The position numbers were made by a program, and so were the translations under genes. 64,000 nucleotides of DNA, from NCBI GenBank assembly GCA_016793095.1, contig JAEUJQ010000006.1, forward strand, positions 98,653-162,652. Direction: 5' to 3'. The first letter of the stretch is position 1. The number at the start of each line of letters is the position of its first letter. The notes beneath the pieces are model-generated. The model searched no databases. It had not been told where the DNA came from and saw nothing but the letters and a program-made list of their open reading frames with translations. This document shows, in pieces, positions 8,840 to 17,465 of this stretch. Source of the DNA: Myxococcaceae bacterium. GTDB taxonomy: Bacteria > Myxococcota > Myxococcia > Myxococcales > Myxococcaceae.

Positions 8840-9060
8840 CGCCCGAAGAACTGCTGTTGCTCGAGCAGGTCGTCTCGGCGCACCGCGAGCGCACCGTCGA
8901 CGGCGTCATCAAGAGCCACCCGGCCTGGCACGATCTCGACGCCGCCGGCCGAAGCGCCGCCTTCGACGAGACGCTGCGCCAGCGGGCCCTCGAGCGCGCC
9001 GGAGACCCGGCGGGCCAGAGCTCGACCGTCAAGGCCGTGCTCGCGCGCCTCGCGCGCTGA
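8836..9060 (+). CDS. Small 74-residue protein translationally coupled to ECF sigma
   Basis: The ATG overlaps the sigma stop (ATGA). It is rich in Glu, Ala, Arg and Leu and probably all helical, with no Cys and no membrane segment. It does not look like a ZAS-type anti-sigma factor, but its position directly after the sigma gene is where one is usually found. I recognise no family. The gene ends 3 bp before the convergent TPR gene. Confidence 0.65.
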   Translation: MTPEELLLLEQVVSAHRERTVDGVIKSHPAWHDLDAAGRSAAFDETLRQRALERAGDPAGQSSTVKAVLARLAR

Positions 9061-9063
9061 CGC

Positions 9064-11055
9064 TCACCGTTCCGTCGGCAGCTTGAAGTCGCGGAGCTCG
9101 CCCGGCGCGAGCGGCCGCTCCTGTGGCACCGCATAAAGCGTGAAGCTGGTGGACTTGTCGTCGAACTGCTTGAGCGGCGGGTTGGTCGAGGCCCCGACGC
9201 CTCCTGCACTGACGCCGATCGACTTCGTCGGGCCGACCGTCCACGACACGCGCTGCACCTGACCGCCCCGGGTGGTGATGTCGATGACGCTCCTGAAGCC
9301 CACCGAAGCGCTCGCAGGTCCCACCTGCGGCGGGGAGAACTCGACGTAAGAGCCGCCCGAGAGCGTGAGCTCCTTGTTCTCGTACGAGTACGAGGCGCCA
9401 CCGACGACGCCGAAGGGCCCGGCGACCGGCGCCTTGCACTCCGCGCCGACGCTCTCGCACCCTTCGATCGCCACCGAGCAACCCACGCTGCTGCTGACCT
9501 CCGCGTCCACTGACACCCCCTTGGGCACGGGGCAGGTTGGCTTCATCTTCGGGGGCCGCGCCTCCTTCGCGGCCGCTGGCGGTTGCGGCGGCGGTACGTC
9601 CTTGTCACAGGGCCCCAGCGGAGAGACGAGGTGCATGCGATACATGAGCGCGCGCGTCGGGTACGTCATCGGGAAGGTCCCGAGGCGGCCCCAGATCGTG
9701 AGTTCGACGCTGCCTTGCATGAAGGTGCGCTCGCCGTCGTCGTTGTAGAGGCCCAGCAGCTCGCCGCTCAGCTTCCAGTACTCCCGGAGCAGCTCGACAA
9801 CGCGGTCGTAGTAGCGCTTCTCGGAGTCGCGCCACTGGACGAAGGCCGTGCCGACGAGCTGCTTCGCGCCCCGGCAGTGAACGTTGTGCCGCTGCCGGGC
9901 CGCCTCGAGCGGCGCCGCCGAGAGGTTCTGCAGCCCCTCGAGAGGGATCTGCTCGAACGACTTCGTCGATTGCGCGAGCTGGTCGGACAGGCGCTGATCG
10001 ATGACCGACGTCTCCTTGTTGTGCGCCTTCGAGAGCTCGTCGAGCTGCTTGCCGTAGCGGTACCTGAGATCGTCGAGGCCCCAGCCGGCCTCCTCATTCG
10101 GGTTCATCACGACGGCCCCGGGGTGCTCCTGTTGAAGGCGTTGACGCCGCTGGTTCGCGGCGACCGGCGCCTGCGGGTTCATGTCCTTCGTCGCCTGATC
10201 GCGCAGCGCCGCGAGCTCGTTCTTCCAGCGGTCGAAGCTGTCCTTCGCGCCCATGAAGACCTCGACCGAGCTCCAGTTGGGGAACTCGCGGATCTCGAGC
10301 TCGGCGCCGGCCTTCCCACCACCGCCGCCCTGGTCGCCACCAGCGCCCGCACCATCAGCCCCCGTTCCGCTCGGCGCCTCGGTGCTCTTCGGTGGCTCCT
10401 TGCGCGACTCCTCCCGCAGCTGTCCGCGGCGCTGCTTGATGGTGCTGCACGGCAGCGCGTGGAGATAGGCCTGGACGCCCCGCCGCGCGTCGCCCTCGTT
10501 CGCGTAGACGATGGCGAGCGCGTTCCACGCGGGGCAGTGGTCGCGATCGAACGTCGTCGCTTCGAGCAGCCGCATCTTCGCGAGGCTGTTCTCGCCGAGG
10601 TCCGCGTACACGCTGCCGAGGTTGGTGAGGATCTGCGGCGTGCGCGGCGCGAGCTGGTTCGCGTAGAGCTGCACCTTGAGGGCTGCGTCCTTCTTCTTCG
10701 CGTGCGCGAGCGCGACGCCGAACGTGGTGGCGACGATCGCGTTGTCCGGGGCGTCCATCGCCGCGAGGGCGAGGTTGGCAACGCCTTCCGGCTTGCCGAA
10801 CGCCACCTCCACCGCGCCCATCGAGGCCCGCCCGAGAATGTCCTTCACCGTCTTCGGCCGCGAGGCGACGGCCTCGGTCGCCTTCTTCAAGTCGTCCTTC
10901 GAGGTGAAGGCGTCGTCGAAGGCCTTCTGTGCGATCGCCACGTATTGCTCCTGCGTCGGTGGCTTCACGAAGGCCGGAGGTTCAGCGGGCGGCTTCGGCC
11001 CGGCCAGCGAGGCGAACGCCACCAGCACCACCACGGCCAGGCATGAGCGAGCCAT
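9064..11055 (-). CDS. Exported TPR-containing protein of unknown function
   Basis: 663 residues from the ATG preceded by GGAGG with a 5-base spacer; an upstream in-frame start would add 15 residues that hide the signal peptide. Residues 1-19 are a Sec signal (ARSCLAVVVLVAFASLAG). TPR-like helices span about 85-190 (TNLGSVYADLGENSLAKMRLLEA), then a Gly-rich linker near 225-245, a helical middle and a beta-rich C-terminus from about 560 with several Cys. TPR proteins of this kind usually scaffold envelope complexes; nothing visible assigns a complex. No overlapping partner gene exists on either side. Confidence 0.78.
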   Translation of the reverse strand: MARSCLAVVVLVAFASLAGPKPPAEPPAFVKPPTQEQYVAIAQKAFDDAFTSKDDLKKATEAVASRPKTVKDILGRASMGAVEVAFGKPEGVANLALAAMDAPDNAIVATTFGVALAHAKKKDAALKVQLYANQLAPRTPQILTNLGSVYADLGENSLAKMRLLEATTFDRDHCPAWNALAIVYANEGDARRGVQAYLHALPCSTIKQRRGQLREESRKEPPKSTEAPSGTGADGAGAGGDQGGGGGKAGAELEIREFPNWSSVEVFMGAKDSFDRWKNELAALRDQATKDMNPQAPVAANQRRQRLQQEHPGAVVMNPNEEAGWGLDDLRYRYGKQLDELSKAHNKETSVIDQRLSDQLAQSTKSFEQIPLEGLQNLSAAPLEAARQRHNVHCRGAKQLVGTAFVQWRDSEKRYYDRVVELLREYWKLSGELLGLYNDDGERTFMQGSVELTIWGRLGTFPMTYPTRALMYRMHLVSPLGPCDKDVPPPQPPAAAKEARPPKMKPTCPVPKGVSVDAEVSSSVGCSVAIEGCESVGAECKAPVAGPFGVVGGASYSYENKELTLSGGSYVEFSPPQVGPASASVGFRSVIDITTRGGQVQRVSWTVGPTKSIGVSAGGVGASTNPPLKQFDDKSTSFTLYAVPQERPLAPGELRDFKLPTER

Positions 11056-11193
11056 GAGAACCTCCGCCACGAGCGTGCGCCCGCGGCGCGGAAGGCACAA
11101 GCACGACGTCCAACCGTTGCGCCGCGGCCGCGCGTTCGGGCGATGGGCTGTGGGCCGGCCGCAAGCGCGGCGGCACGCGAGCCCTGGTCTGGG

Positions 11194-12435
11194 TCAAGGC
11201 GTACCGGCGTCGCCCGGAAGCAGCGACCGCGAGCCCGCGTCGAGCTCGAGCCCGTCGAGCAGCCCGCGTGCGACCGGCGCCGCGTGCACCTCGCCGCTCG
11301 CGGGCGGGACCGCGACCATCACTGCGCCGGCCTTCGCGTCGAGCTTCGAGGCCTCCTCGAGCGCCGCCACGGCAGCCTCGAGCTGCTTCGCTTCCAGCGC
11401 CTTCAGCGCCTCGGCGTACCGTTTCGCCGATTCGTCGAGCGCCTCAGCCGCCGGCGCGAGCTCGGGACGATTGGCGAAGAGCGACGACATTGCCTCGGCG
11501 TTCTCCCGCCGCACGTGCGCGGCGACGCGGACCCCGTTCAGCAGCTCGGCGGTCACGACCTCCGCGCCGTGACGGGTGATCGCACGCGCCGTCTCTGACA
11601 CGGCCACCGAGCCCGTCGAGGGCCCTTGCGACTTGAGGCCCACCAGCGCGCGCCCGTTCACCGCGAGCAGCGGCGAGAGATCGGGCGTCGTCGGTCCCGG
11701 CTCCAGCACCAGCAGCTGGTACGTCCACGGGTACTGGAACACGAGCGCCTGCGACTCCGCGGCGATGAGGAGCTGCGCCGTCGTCATCGTCAGCCCGGTC
11801 GCGCCGGCCGGCCGCTCCGTCGCCTCGCAGCGCTTCGCGTCGTCACAGGTGGGCTCGTAGTACTCGAAGCCCGCCTCGTCGTAGCCGACGAGCACGACGC
11901 TGTGCGGAGCGGCCCCGCGCCGGTCGAGCAGGATCGAGCGGTCGAGCGCGACCCGCACCGCCCGGCCCTTCGACAGGAACGTCTTGAGCGCCCGCACGAA
12001 GTCGTCGGCGCTGTCGGTGGTGAGGTAGCGCCGCTCGAAGCCGAGGAAGGGCGCGGCCCGCAGGAAGCCCACCTCGGGATCCTGGCCGGGGAAGAAGCCG
12101 GTACGACGGGGGATGGCGGTGGCGCCCCAGGTGAAGCCCATGAGGAAGTCGAGCGTCGGGCGTGGCAGCGCGCGGCCCTGCTGCGCGGCGAGCATGCGCA
12201 GGCTCCCCGACTGACAGAGCCCGACCTCCTCGCTGAGCCACGGCACGTCGGTCACGCGCGCGCGGGGCGGCGGCTGACCGAGGTCCGACTCGGCCAGCGG
12301 CGCCGGGTGGTACTCGTTCAGGTAGTAGGCGTGGATGAAGGAGCGCATCACGAGCTGCCAGGCCACGATGAGCCCCACGACGAGCGCGACGCCGACGCCC
12401 GCCAGCACCGGCTTCCACGGAATCCGCGAGGCCAT
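11194..12435 (-). CDS. Membrane-anchored papain/C39-like protein (BtrH-like fold)
   Basis: 413 residues. One N-terminal membrane helix (about 9-29) is followed by a cysteine-peptidase-like domain with C74 in SEEVGLCQSGSLRML and H178 in APHSVVLVGYDEAGFEYYEP. This Cys/His order and spacing match C39-like and BtrH N-terminal domains. The usual oxyanion Gln before the Cys is replaced (Ser-Glu-Glu), so it may act as an acyl or peptidyl transferase, or be inactive. The C-terminal third is a helical Ala/Glu-rich segment. It begins 3 bp after the double GST-fold gene and is last in a four-gene operon with the helicase and response regulator. Confidence 0.68.
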   Translation of the reverse strand: MASRIPWKPVLAGVGVALVVGLIVAWQLVMRSFIHAYYLNEYHPAPLAESDLGQPPPRARVTDVPWLSEEVGLCQSGSLRMLAAQQGRALPRPTLDFLMGFTWGATAIPRRTGFFPGQDPEVGFLRAAPFLGFERRYLTTDSADDFVRALKTFLSKGRAVRVALDRSILLDRRGAAPHSVVLVGYDEAGFEYYEPTCDDAKRCEATERPAGATGLTMTTAQLLIAAESQALVFQYPWTYQLLVLEPGPTTPDLSPLLAVNGRALVGLKSQGPSTGSVAVSETARAITRHGAEVVTAELLNGVRVAAHVRRENAEAMSSLFANRPELAPAAEALDESAKRYAEALKALEAKQLEAAVAALEEASKLDAKAGAVMVAVPPASGEVHAAPVARGLLDGLELDAGSRSLLPGDAGTP

Positions 12436-12438
12436 GAC

Positions 12439-13206
12439 TCAGCTCCCTCCGTACGTCCGCTCGAGGTAGCGCTCGATCTCGAGGCTCTCGAAGCCCTGCC
12501 AGCCGGTGTTCGGGTCGGCGAGCCAGGGGACCTGCATCTTCCCGCTGCGAGCGATGAAGGCGTCGCGTCGCGGGCTGCCCTTGGCGACGTTGTGCAGCAC
12601 GTACGGAAGCTCGAGCTCGCAGAGCGTGAAGCGCACCATGCGGCACGGTGGGGAAGACTCGAACGAGTAGAGCTCGAGCGGCTGCTCCGGCGCCTTCGAC
12701 GGCCTCGCGATCGCGCCCCGCCCGGCCGTCAGCACCCGCGCCAGCAGCCCCGTCGCGACCCGCACCGGCGCCGCGTTCACGAGCCACGGCGCAGTCCCGG
12801 CGCCGTACTTCGCGTAGAGGTGCGAGACGATCGCCGGCGCGCCGACGAGGCGCTGCCCGGTGTTCGGATCCTCGAGCTGAGGGCCAGCCCCGCTCCCGAG
12901 CTCGGACCTGAAGCGGGCGCCACCCGGCGGGCACGGCCGCACCTCGGCGTCGAGGTCGAGGCAGCTCAGCGCCTCCCGGACGCTGCGCGAGTGAGGACAG
13001 CCCTCGAAGTCCCACAGCCGGACCGTCTGCGCCGGCCGCGGGCCGAGCGCCCGCTCCACGGTGGTGCCGCGCGCGAGCCGCAGCCCAGACGCCGTGAACC
13101 CGCCGAGGAGCTGCAGCTTGCGCGACAGCCCGGTGGTCGGATCGGAGAGCGTCCGGGCGAGCGCCTTCGCGGTGTCGCTGGTGACGGTGGCGAGCGTCGG
13201 CTTCAC
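12439..13206 (-). CDS. Tandem glutaredoxin/GST N-terminal domain protein
   Basis: 255 residues with two thioredoxin-fold modules of the GST_N type. Module 1 begins TVRLWDFEGCPHSRSVREAL with a CPHS site at 70-73 and cis-Pro in GAPAI (P124). Module 2 begins LELYSFESSPPCRMVRFTL with an SPPC site at 185-188 and cis-Pro in QVPWL (P227). Both contain DPNTG before or after the cis-Pro region, which suggests internal duplication. No GST C-terminal helical domain is present. A hydrophobic stretch near 32-48 may associate with membrane. It sits in an operon with PcrA-type helicase; a thiol-redox role is likely but the substrate is unknown. Confidence 0.75.
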   Translation of the reverse strand: MKPTLATVTSDTAKALARTLSDPTTGLSRKLQLLGGFTASGLRLARGTTVERALGPRPAQTVRLWDFEGCPHSRSVREALSCLDLDAEVRPCPPGGARFRSELGSGAGPQLEDPNTGQRLVGAPAIVSHLYAKYGAGTAPWLVNAAPVRVATGLLARVLTAGRGAIARPSKAPEQPLELYSFESSPPCRMVRFTLCELELPYVLHNVAKGSPRRDAFIARSGKMQVPWLADPNTGWQGFESLEIERYLERTYGGS

Positions 13207-13215
13207 GGTCCCTGC

Positions 13216-15741
13216 CTACAGCGGAGTGAGGAAGCGCGCGATCACGACCTTCACGCCTGCGTCGAAGCGCACCGTCAGCTTCGCGTTCGGGCCCTTGCCG
13301 GCGACGTCGAGGATCACGCCCTTGCCGAACTGCGAGTGCCGCACCCGCTGGCCGCGCACGTCGTGGTCGCCGTCCTGGTGAAAGTCGGTGGACTGATCGT
13401 ACGAGCGATCGATCACGGGGCCTTCATCGGCCTGCCGGCGCCGCAGCACCGGCATCGCGGCCTGCGGCACGTGGGGCTGGGTGGCGAGCAGCCCGGGCCC
13501 GTTGACGTCGATGCCGAAGAGCTCGGGCGGCACCTCGGACAGGAAGCGTGAGGGCGGGTTGAAGCGAAGATCTCCGAAGAGCGCCCGCTGCTGCGCGAGC
13601 GTGCAGAGGAGCCGGCGACGCGCGCGGGTGAAGCCGACGTAACAGAGCCGTCGCTCCTCGGCCATGTCCTCCTCGGACGCCTCGGGCCCGGTCGCGCGCC
13701 GGTGGGGGAAGATCTCCTCCTCCATGCCGGTCAGCGCGACCACGTCGAACTCGAGCCCCTTCGCCGCGTGCAGGGTCATCAGCGAGACCCGCCCCTGCCC
13801 CACGCCAGAGTCACCGTCGGCGTCACCGAGCAGGCTGATGCGCTCGAGGAAGGCCTGGAGCGGCGGCGCTTCGATCTCCAGCGACACCGGCTCCACCGAG
13901 GCGTCCACCGGCGCCGGCGGCGAAGGCTCAGGCGCGGGCTCCGCGGCCGGAGTCACCTCGGGCTCGGGGGCGTCGAACAACGAGAACAGGTCGTGCTGCG
14001 CCGAAGGGGCGAGGGCCCTCTTCTTCTGGCGCTCGGGATCCTTCGGCGGTGGCGGGGGCGCGGGCGGAGGCGGCGGGGGCGCCTTCACCTCGCCCTCGGC
14101 CGTGGTGAGCCCAAGCGCCTCGGCGCGCTGCTGATCGAACTCCTGCGTCGCGGTGAGCAGCTCGCGCAGGTTCTCGGCGCGCGTGAGGGCGTCATCGCTG
14201 CCGTCGGCGAGGTACCCGGCGAGCATGCCCGTCTTCTCGAGCATCACCTCGGCCGCGCGCGTCACCTCGGGAGCGCTCCGCGCGAAGGCCACCAGCTCGT
14301 CGATGAGGCCGCGCACCTGCGAGAGCCGGCGCTGCTGGCCCGCGTTCAACGTCTCGATGCGCTCGACCTCGCCCAGCGCCTCGTACAGGCTGACCCCGGC
14401 GTCGGCGGCCCACGACTTGAGCCGATCGACCGTCGTCTCGCCGATGCCCCGCGGAGGCACGTTGATGACGCGATCGAGATCGGCGTCGCTGCGCGGGTTC
14501 ACCATGAGGCGCAGGTAGCTCGCCGCGTCCTTGATCTCGGTGCGCTCGTAGAAGCTCCGCCCAGACACCAGCACGTAGGGCACGCGCGCGAGCCTGAACG
14601 CCTCCTCGAACACGCGGCTCTGCGCGTTCGTCCGGAAGAAGACGGCCATCTGCTCGAAGTCCGCGATGCCCTGGTTGCGCAGCTCGTGCAGCTTCAGCGC
14701 CACCGCCTGCGCCTCTCCGCGCTCGTCTCGCGCGGCCATCAGCTCGAGCGGCTCGCCCTTCGCGCGGGCCGACCACAGCTTCTTCGACATGCGCTTGCGG
14801 TTGCGCTCGATGACCGCGTGCGCCGCCTCGAGGATCGTCTGGTCGCTGCGGTAGTTCTGCTCGAGCTTCACCACCAGCGCGCCCGGGTAGACGGCCGGGA
14901 ACGAGAGGATGTTGTCCACCTCGGCGCCGCGCCACCGGTAGATGCTCTGATCGTCGTCGCCCACCACCACCAGGTTCGAGTCCCGAGGAGCGCCATGCCG
15001 CACGGCGTCGGCCGAGCCAGGGGGCGGCGCCAGCAGCCTCAGCAGCGCGTACTGCACCGGGTTGGTGTCCTGGAACTCGTCCACCAGCACGTGAGCGAAG
15101 CGATCCTGGTAGCGGCGGCGCACCTCTTCGTTCGTGCCCAGCAGCTCGACGAGCAGCATCAACAGGTCGCCGAAGTCCACCGCGTCGGCCGCGCGCAGCA
15201 GCCGCTGGTAGCGCCGGTAGACGCGCTGCACCGTCTGCGCCTTCGGGTCGCCGCCCGGCTTCATCGCGTCAGGCAGCCGCCCCTGGTTCTTCTCGCCGTC
15301 GATGCGCGACAGCACCTCACGCGGCGTCATGCTCGACAGCTCGATGCCCTCTTCGCGAATGGCGCGCTTCACCAACGTGAGCTGATCGCTGTCGTCGTAG
15401 ATGACGAAGCTCTTCGACAGCCCCACGGCTTCCGCCTCGCGCCGGAGCAGCATGGCCGCCGCCGAGTGGAAGGTGCTCACCACCAGCCCCTGCGCCTGGG
15501 GCCCCAGCAGCACCTCGAGGCGCTGCTTCATCTCGCGCGCGGCCTTGTTGGTGAAGGTGACCGCGAGGATCTTCCAGGCTGGCACTCTGCGCTGGGTGAC
15601 GAGGAAGCCGATGCGACGGGTGATGACGCGCGTCTTGCCGGACCCGGCGCCAGCGAGCACCAACAGCGGGCCCTTCTCGTGCAACACCGCGTCGCGCTGC
15701 GGCGGGTTGAGATCGTCGAGCAGCTCGGCCTGCGTCACCAC
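13216..15741 (-). CDS. pcrA: UvrD/PcrA-type superfamily 1 DNA helicase
   Basis: 841 residues. Motifs in order are Q-motif LNPPQRDAV at 11-19, Walker A GAGSGKT at 31-37, DEFQDT at 221-226, GDDDQSIYRWRGA at 261-273, LMTLHAAKGLEFD at 654-666 and the EERRLCYVGFTRARRRL motif. The C-terminus has the Tudor-like RNA polymerase contact region (VRHSQFGKGVILDV) seen in PcrA/UvrD. An acidic and proline-rich insertion occupies about 548-625, including runs of six and five Pro, and breaks domain 2 between otherwise conserved blocks. The role should be nucleotide excision repair, transcription-linked repair or replication-conflict clearing. It starts 2 bp after the response regulator stop. Confidence 0.95.
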   Translation of the reverse strand: MVTQAELLDDLNPPQRDAVLHEKGPLLVLAGAGSGKTRVITRRIGFLVTQRRVPAWKILAVTFTNKAAREMKQRLEVLLGPQAQGLVVSTFHSAAAMLLRREAEAVGLSKSFVIYDDSDQLTLVKRAIREEGIELSSMTPREVLSRIDGEKNQGRLPDAMKPGGDPKAQTVQRVYRRYQRLLRAADAVDFGDLLMLLVELLGTNEEVRRRYQDRFAHVLVDEFQDTNPVQYALLRLLAPPPGSADAVRHGAPRDSNLVVVGDDDQSIYRWRGAEVDNILSFPAVYPGALVVKLEQNYRSDQTILEAAHAVIERNRKRMSKKLWSARAKGEPLELMAARDERGEAQAVALKLHELRNQGIADFEQMAVFFRTNAQSRVFEEAFRLARVPYVLVSGRSFYERTEIKDAASYLRLMVNPRSDADLDRVINVPPRGIGETTVDRLKSWAADAGVSLYEALGEVERIETLNAGQQRRLSQVRGLIDELVAFARSAPEVTRAAEVMLEKTGMLAGYLADGSDDALTRAENLRELLTATQEFDQQRAEALGLTTAEGEVKAPPPPPPAPPPPPKDPERQKKRALAPSAQHDLFSLFDAPEPEVTPAAEPAPEPSPPAPVDASVEPVSLEIEAPPLQAFLERISLLGDADGDSGVGQGRVSLMTLHAAKGLEFDVVALTGMEEEIFPHRRATGPEASEEDMAEERRLCYVGFTRARRRLLCTLAQQRALFGDLRFNPPSRFLSEVPPELFGIDVNGPGLLATQPHVPQAAMPVLRRRQADEGPVIDRSYDQSTDFHQDGDHDVRGQRVRHSQFGKGVILDVAGKGPNAKLTVRFDAGVKVVIARFLTPL

Positions 15742-15743
15742 GG

Positions 15744-17402
15744 CTACGACTCCGCCTGGTGCACCCCTGAGGTCGAGCTCTCGGACGGCGGCGGTTCGCT
15801 GAGCAGCACCCCGCGCCGCAGCAGCTCGGACAGGGCGAGCTCGACCTCTTCGTACGGCAGCCCGATGGACTCGGCGAGATCAGCCACGCTCCGCGGGTGC
15901 TGGCGAATCGCCGCGAGCACGCGCAGCTCTTTGTCGCTCGCGATGCGCGCGAACAACTGCGACAGCTCGGGGTGCAGATGCAGGCGATCGGGTTGAGACA
16001 CCGCGTCACGCATCCGCGCCGACATCCACGACTCCACGGCCTTGCCCGCGCCGTCAGCCGCCTCGAACACCCACGGCAACGTGCCCTGACCACGCGCGAC
16101 CTCGCCCGGCTCGAACAGGCCCTCGCCTGACGACGACAGGAACGACTCGATCGCCAGGGGCCCCTCGATGCGCAGGCTGCCCGTCTGCGCCGAGGCGGTC
16201 ACCAGCTGACCGTGCGACACCTGCACCTCGTACCGGCCCAGCGGCTCGTCGATGGTGAGGGTGCCGACGAGATCGAGCTCGGCGATGGCGCGCAGCGTCC
16301 ACAACGGGCCGACGAGGCGCAGGTCGATGGGCGTCTTCTCCTTGCGCGCCAGCGAGTCCCACGCCTCCTTGCGCGGTGAGAGGAGCAGCTCGAGCGTGTC
16401 GATGAGGGGCTTCGCGCGGCCCGTCTTCTTGAGGTACGCACGCGCCCCCGCCCTGGCGGCCTTGAGGGTGTCGCGCAGCTCATCGTGCGCCGACAACACG
16501 AGAATGGCGGCCTCACGGGCCGTCACGTGCTGCCGGAGCTGCCGCAGCAGGCCCCAGCCGTCGAGCCCGGGCAGGTTGAGGTCGGCGATCACCACGTCCC
16601 ACGGCTTGCTCGTCGCCTTGAGCAGCCCGTCGATGCCATCGGCGGCGCCTTCGACGTGCGCGAACGACGAGAGCTGCTTGAGCAGCATGCCGCGCAGGGC
16701 GTCGTCGTCTTCCACCACCAGCAGCTTCGCCCTGTACGAGCCCCCGGGCACGCGGGTGCGCCCCGTCGGTTCGTCTCCGTCGATCCACCGCAGCGGGGCG
16801 TCGTCGAGGCTGAGCAGCTCGTCGAGGGCGCCGTCGGACTCGTTGCCGCCCGCGCGCGCGCCGACCAGCTCACCGTCTTTGAAGCGGGCCCGACCCTCGA
16901 AGGGGGTGTCAGGGTAGAAGAGGATCCGGCCCGAGAGGTGGTGACGCCTCGCCCACGCGAGCAGGCGCGCCCGAAGGGCCCCCGTGTGCACCCGCGTCTC
17001 GGCGAGCTCGTCAAGCAGCGCCTTCGCAGCCTCGGCGATGTCGAACGTCGGCCGACGCAGCCACACGTCGCTCGCGCCGGCGCGGAGCCAGTGGACGGCC
17101 TGAGGCACCGACTGCTCGGTGACGAGCGCGACGATGGGGAGCTCGAAGAAGGCGCCCTGGGCGTGCACCCGCTGGGCGACCTCTCGCCCCGTGGTGCCGG
17201 GCAGCCGTTCACCGACGACGAGCAGGTGCGGGCGCCACCCCGTCAGCGTCTTCTCCAGCTCGGCTCCGTCACGCTGCGAGCGCACCTCGAAGCCAGCGGA
17301 CACCAGCGCGCTCGAGAGCTCGTCCCGGCCAGCGGCTTCTTCGGCCACGAGCAGCACGCGGACGGCGACGGGGTCGAGGGTCTCAGCGGTGTCCGACTTC
17401 AT
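15744..17402 (-). CDS. Response regulator with degenerate and intact receiver domains and DUF4388-like modules
   Basis: 552 residues. The first receiver (about 15-130) keeps the acidic pair (E21, E22), but its phospho-acceptor position is Gly64 in VVGERLPG, so it should not be phosphorylated. A DUF4388/PATAN-like segment follows at about 135-215. The second receiver (about 225-340) is complete, with D274 in VIADLNLPGLDG and K325/K326. A second PATAN-like segment and a C-terminal winged-helix-like region (RVLAAIRQHPRSVADLAE) end the protein. No DNA-binding output is certain. It begins the operon that includes the helicase and diverges from a glycosyltransferase gene. Confidence 0.82.
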   Translation of the reverse strand: MKSDTAETLDPVAVRVLLVAEEAAGRDELSSALVSAGFEVRSQRDGAELEKTLTGWRPHLLVVGERLPGTTGREVAQRVHAQGAFFELPIVALVTEQSVPQAVHWLRAGASDVWLRRPTFDIAEAAKALLDELAETRVHTGALRARLLAWARRHHLSGRILFYPDTPFEGRARFKDGELVGARAGGNESDGALDELLSLDDAPLRWIDGDEPTGRTRVPGGSYRAKLLVVEDDDALRGMLLKQLSSFAHVEGAADGIDGLLKATSKPWDVVIADLNLPGLDGWGLLRQLRQHVTAREAAILVLSAHDELRDTLKAARAGARAYLKKTGRAKPLIDTLELLLSPRKEAWDSLARKEKTPIDLRLVGPLWTLRAIAELDLVGTLTIDEPLGRYEVQVSHGQLVTASAQTGSLRIEGPLAIESFLSSSGEGLFEPGEVARGQGTLPWVFEAADGAGKAVESWMSARMRDAVSQPDRLHLHPELSQLFARIASDKELRVLAAIRQHPRSVADLAESIGLPYEEVELALSELLRRGVLLSEPPPSESSTSGVHQAES

Positions 17403-17465
17403 CGGAAGTGAAGAGATACCGTGTCCGCGTCACCATCGCACGCCTTCTCGGACGATGGTTGGGGT

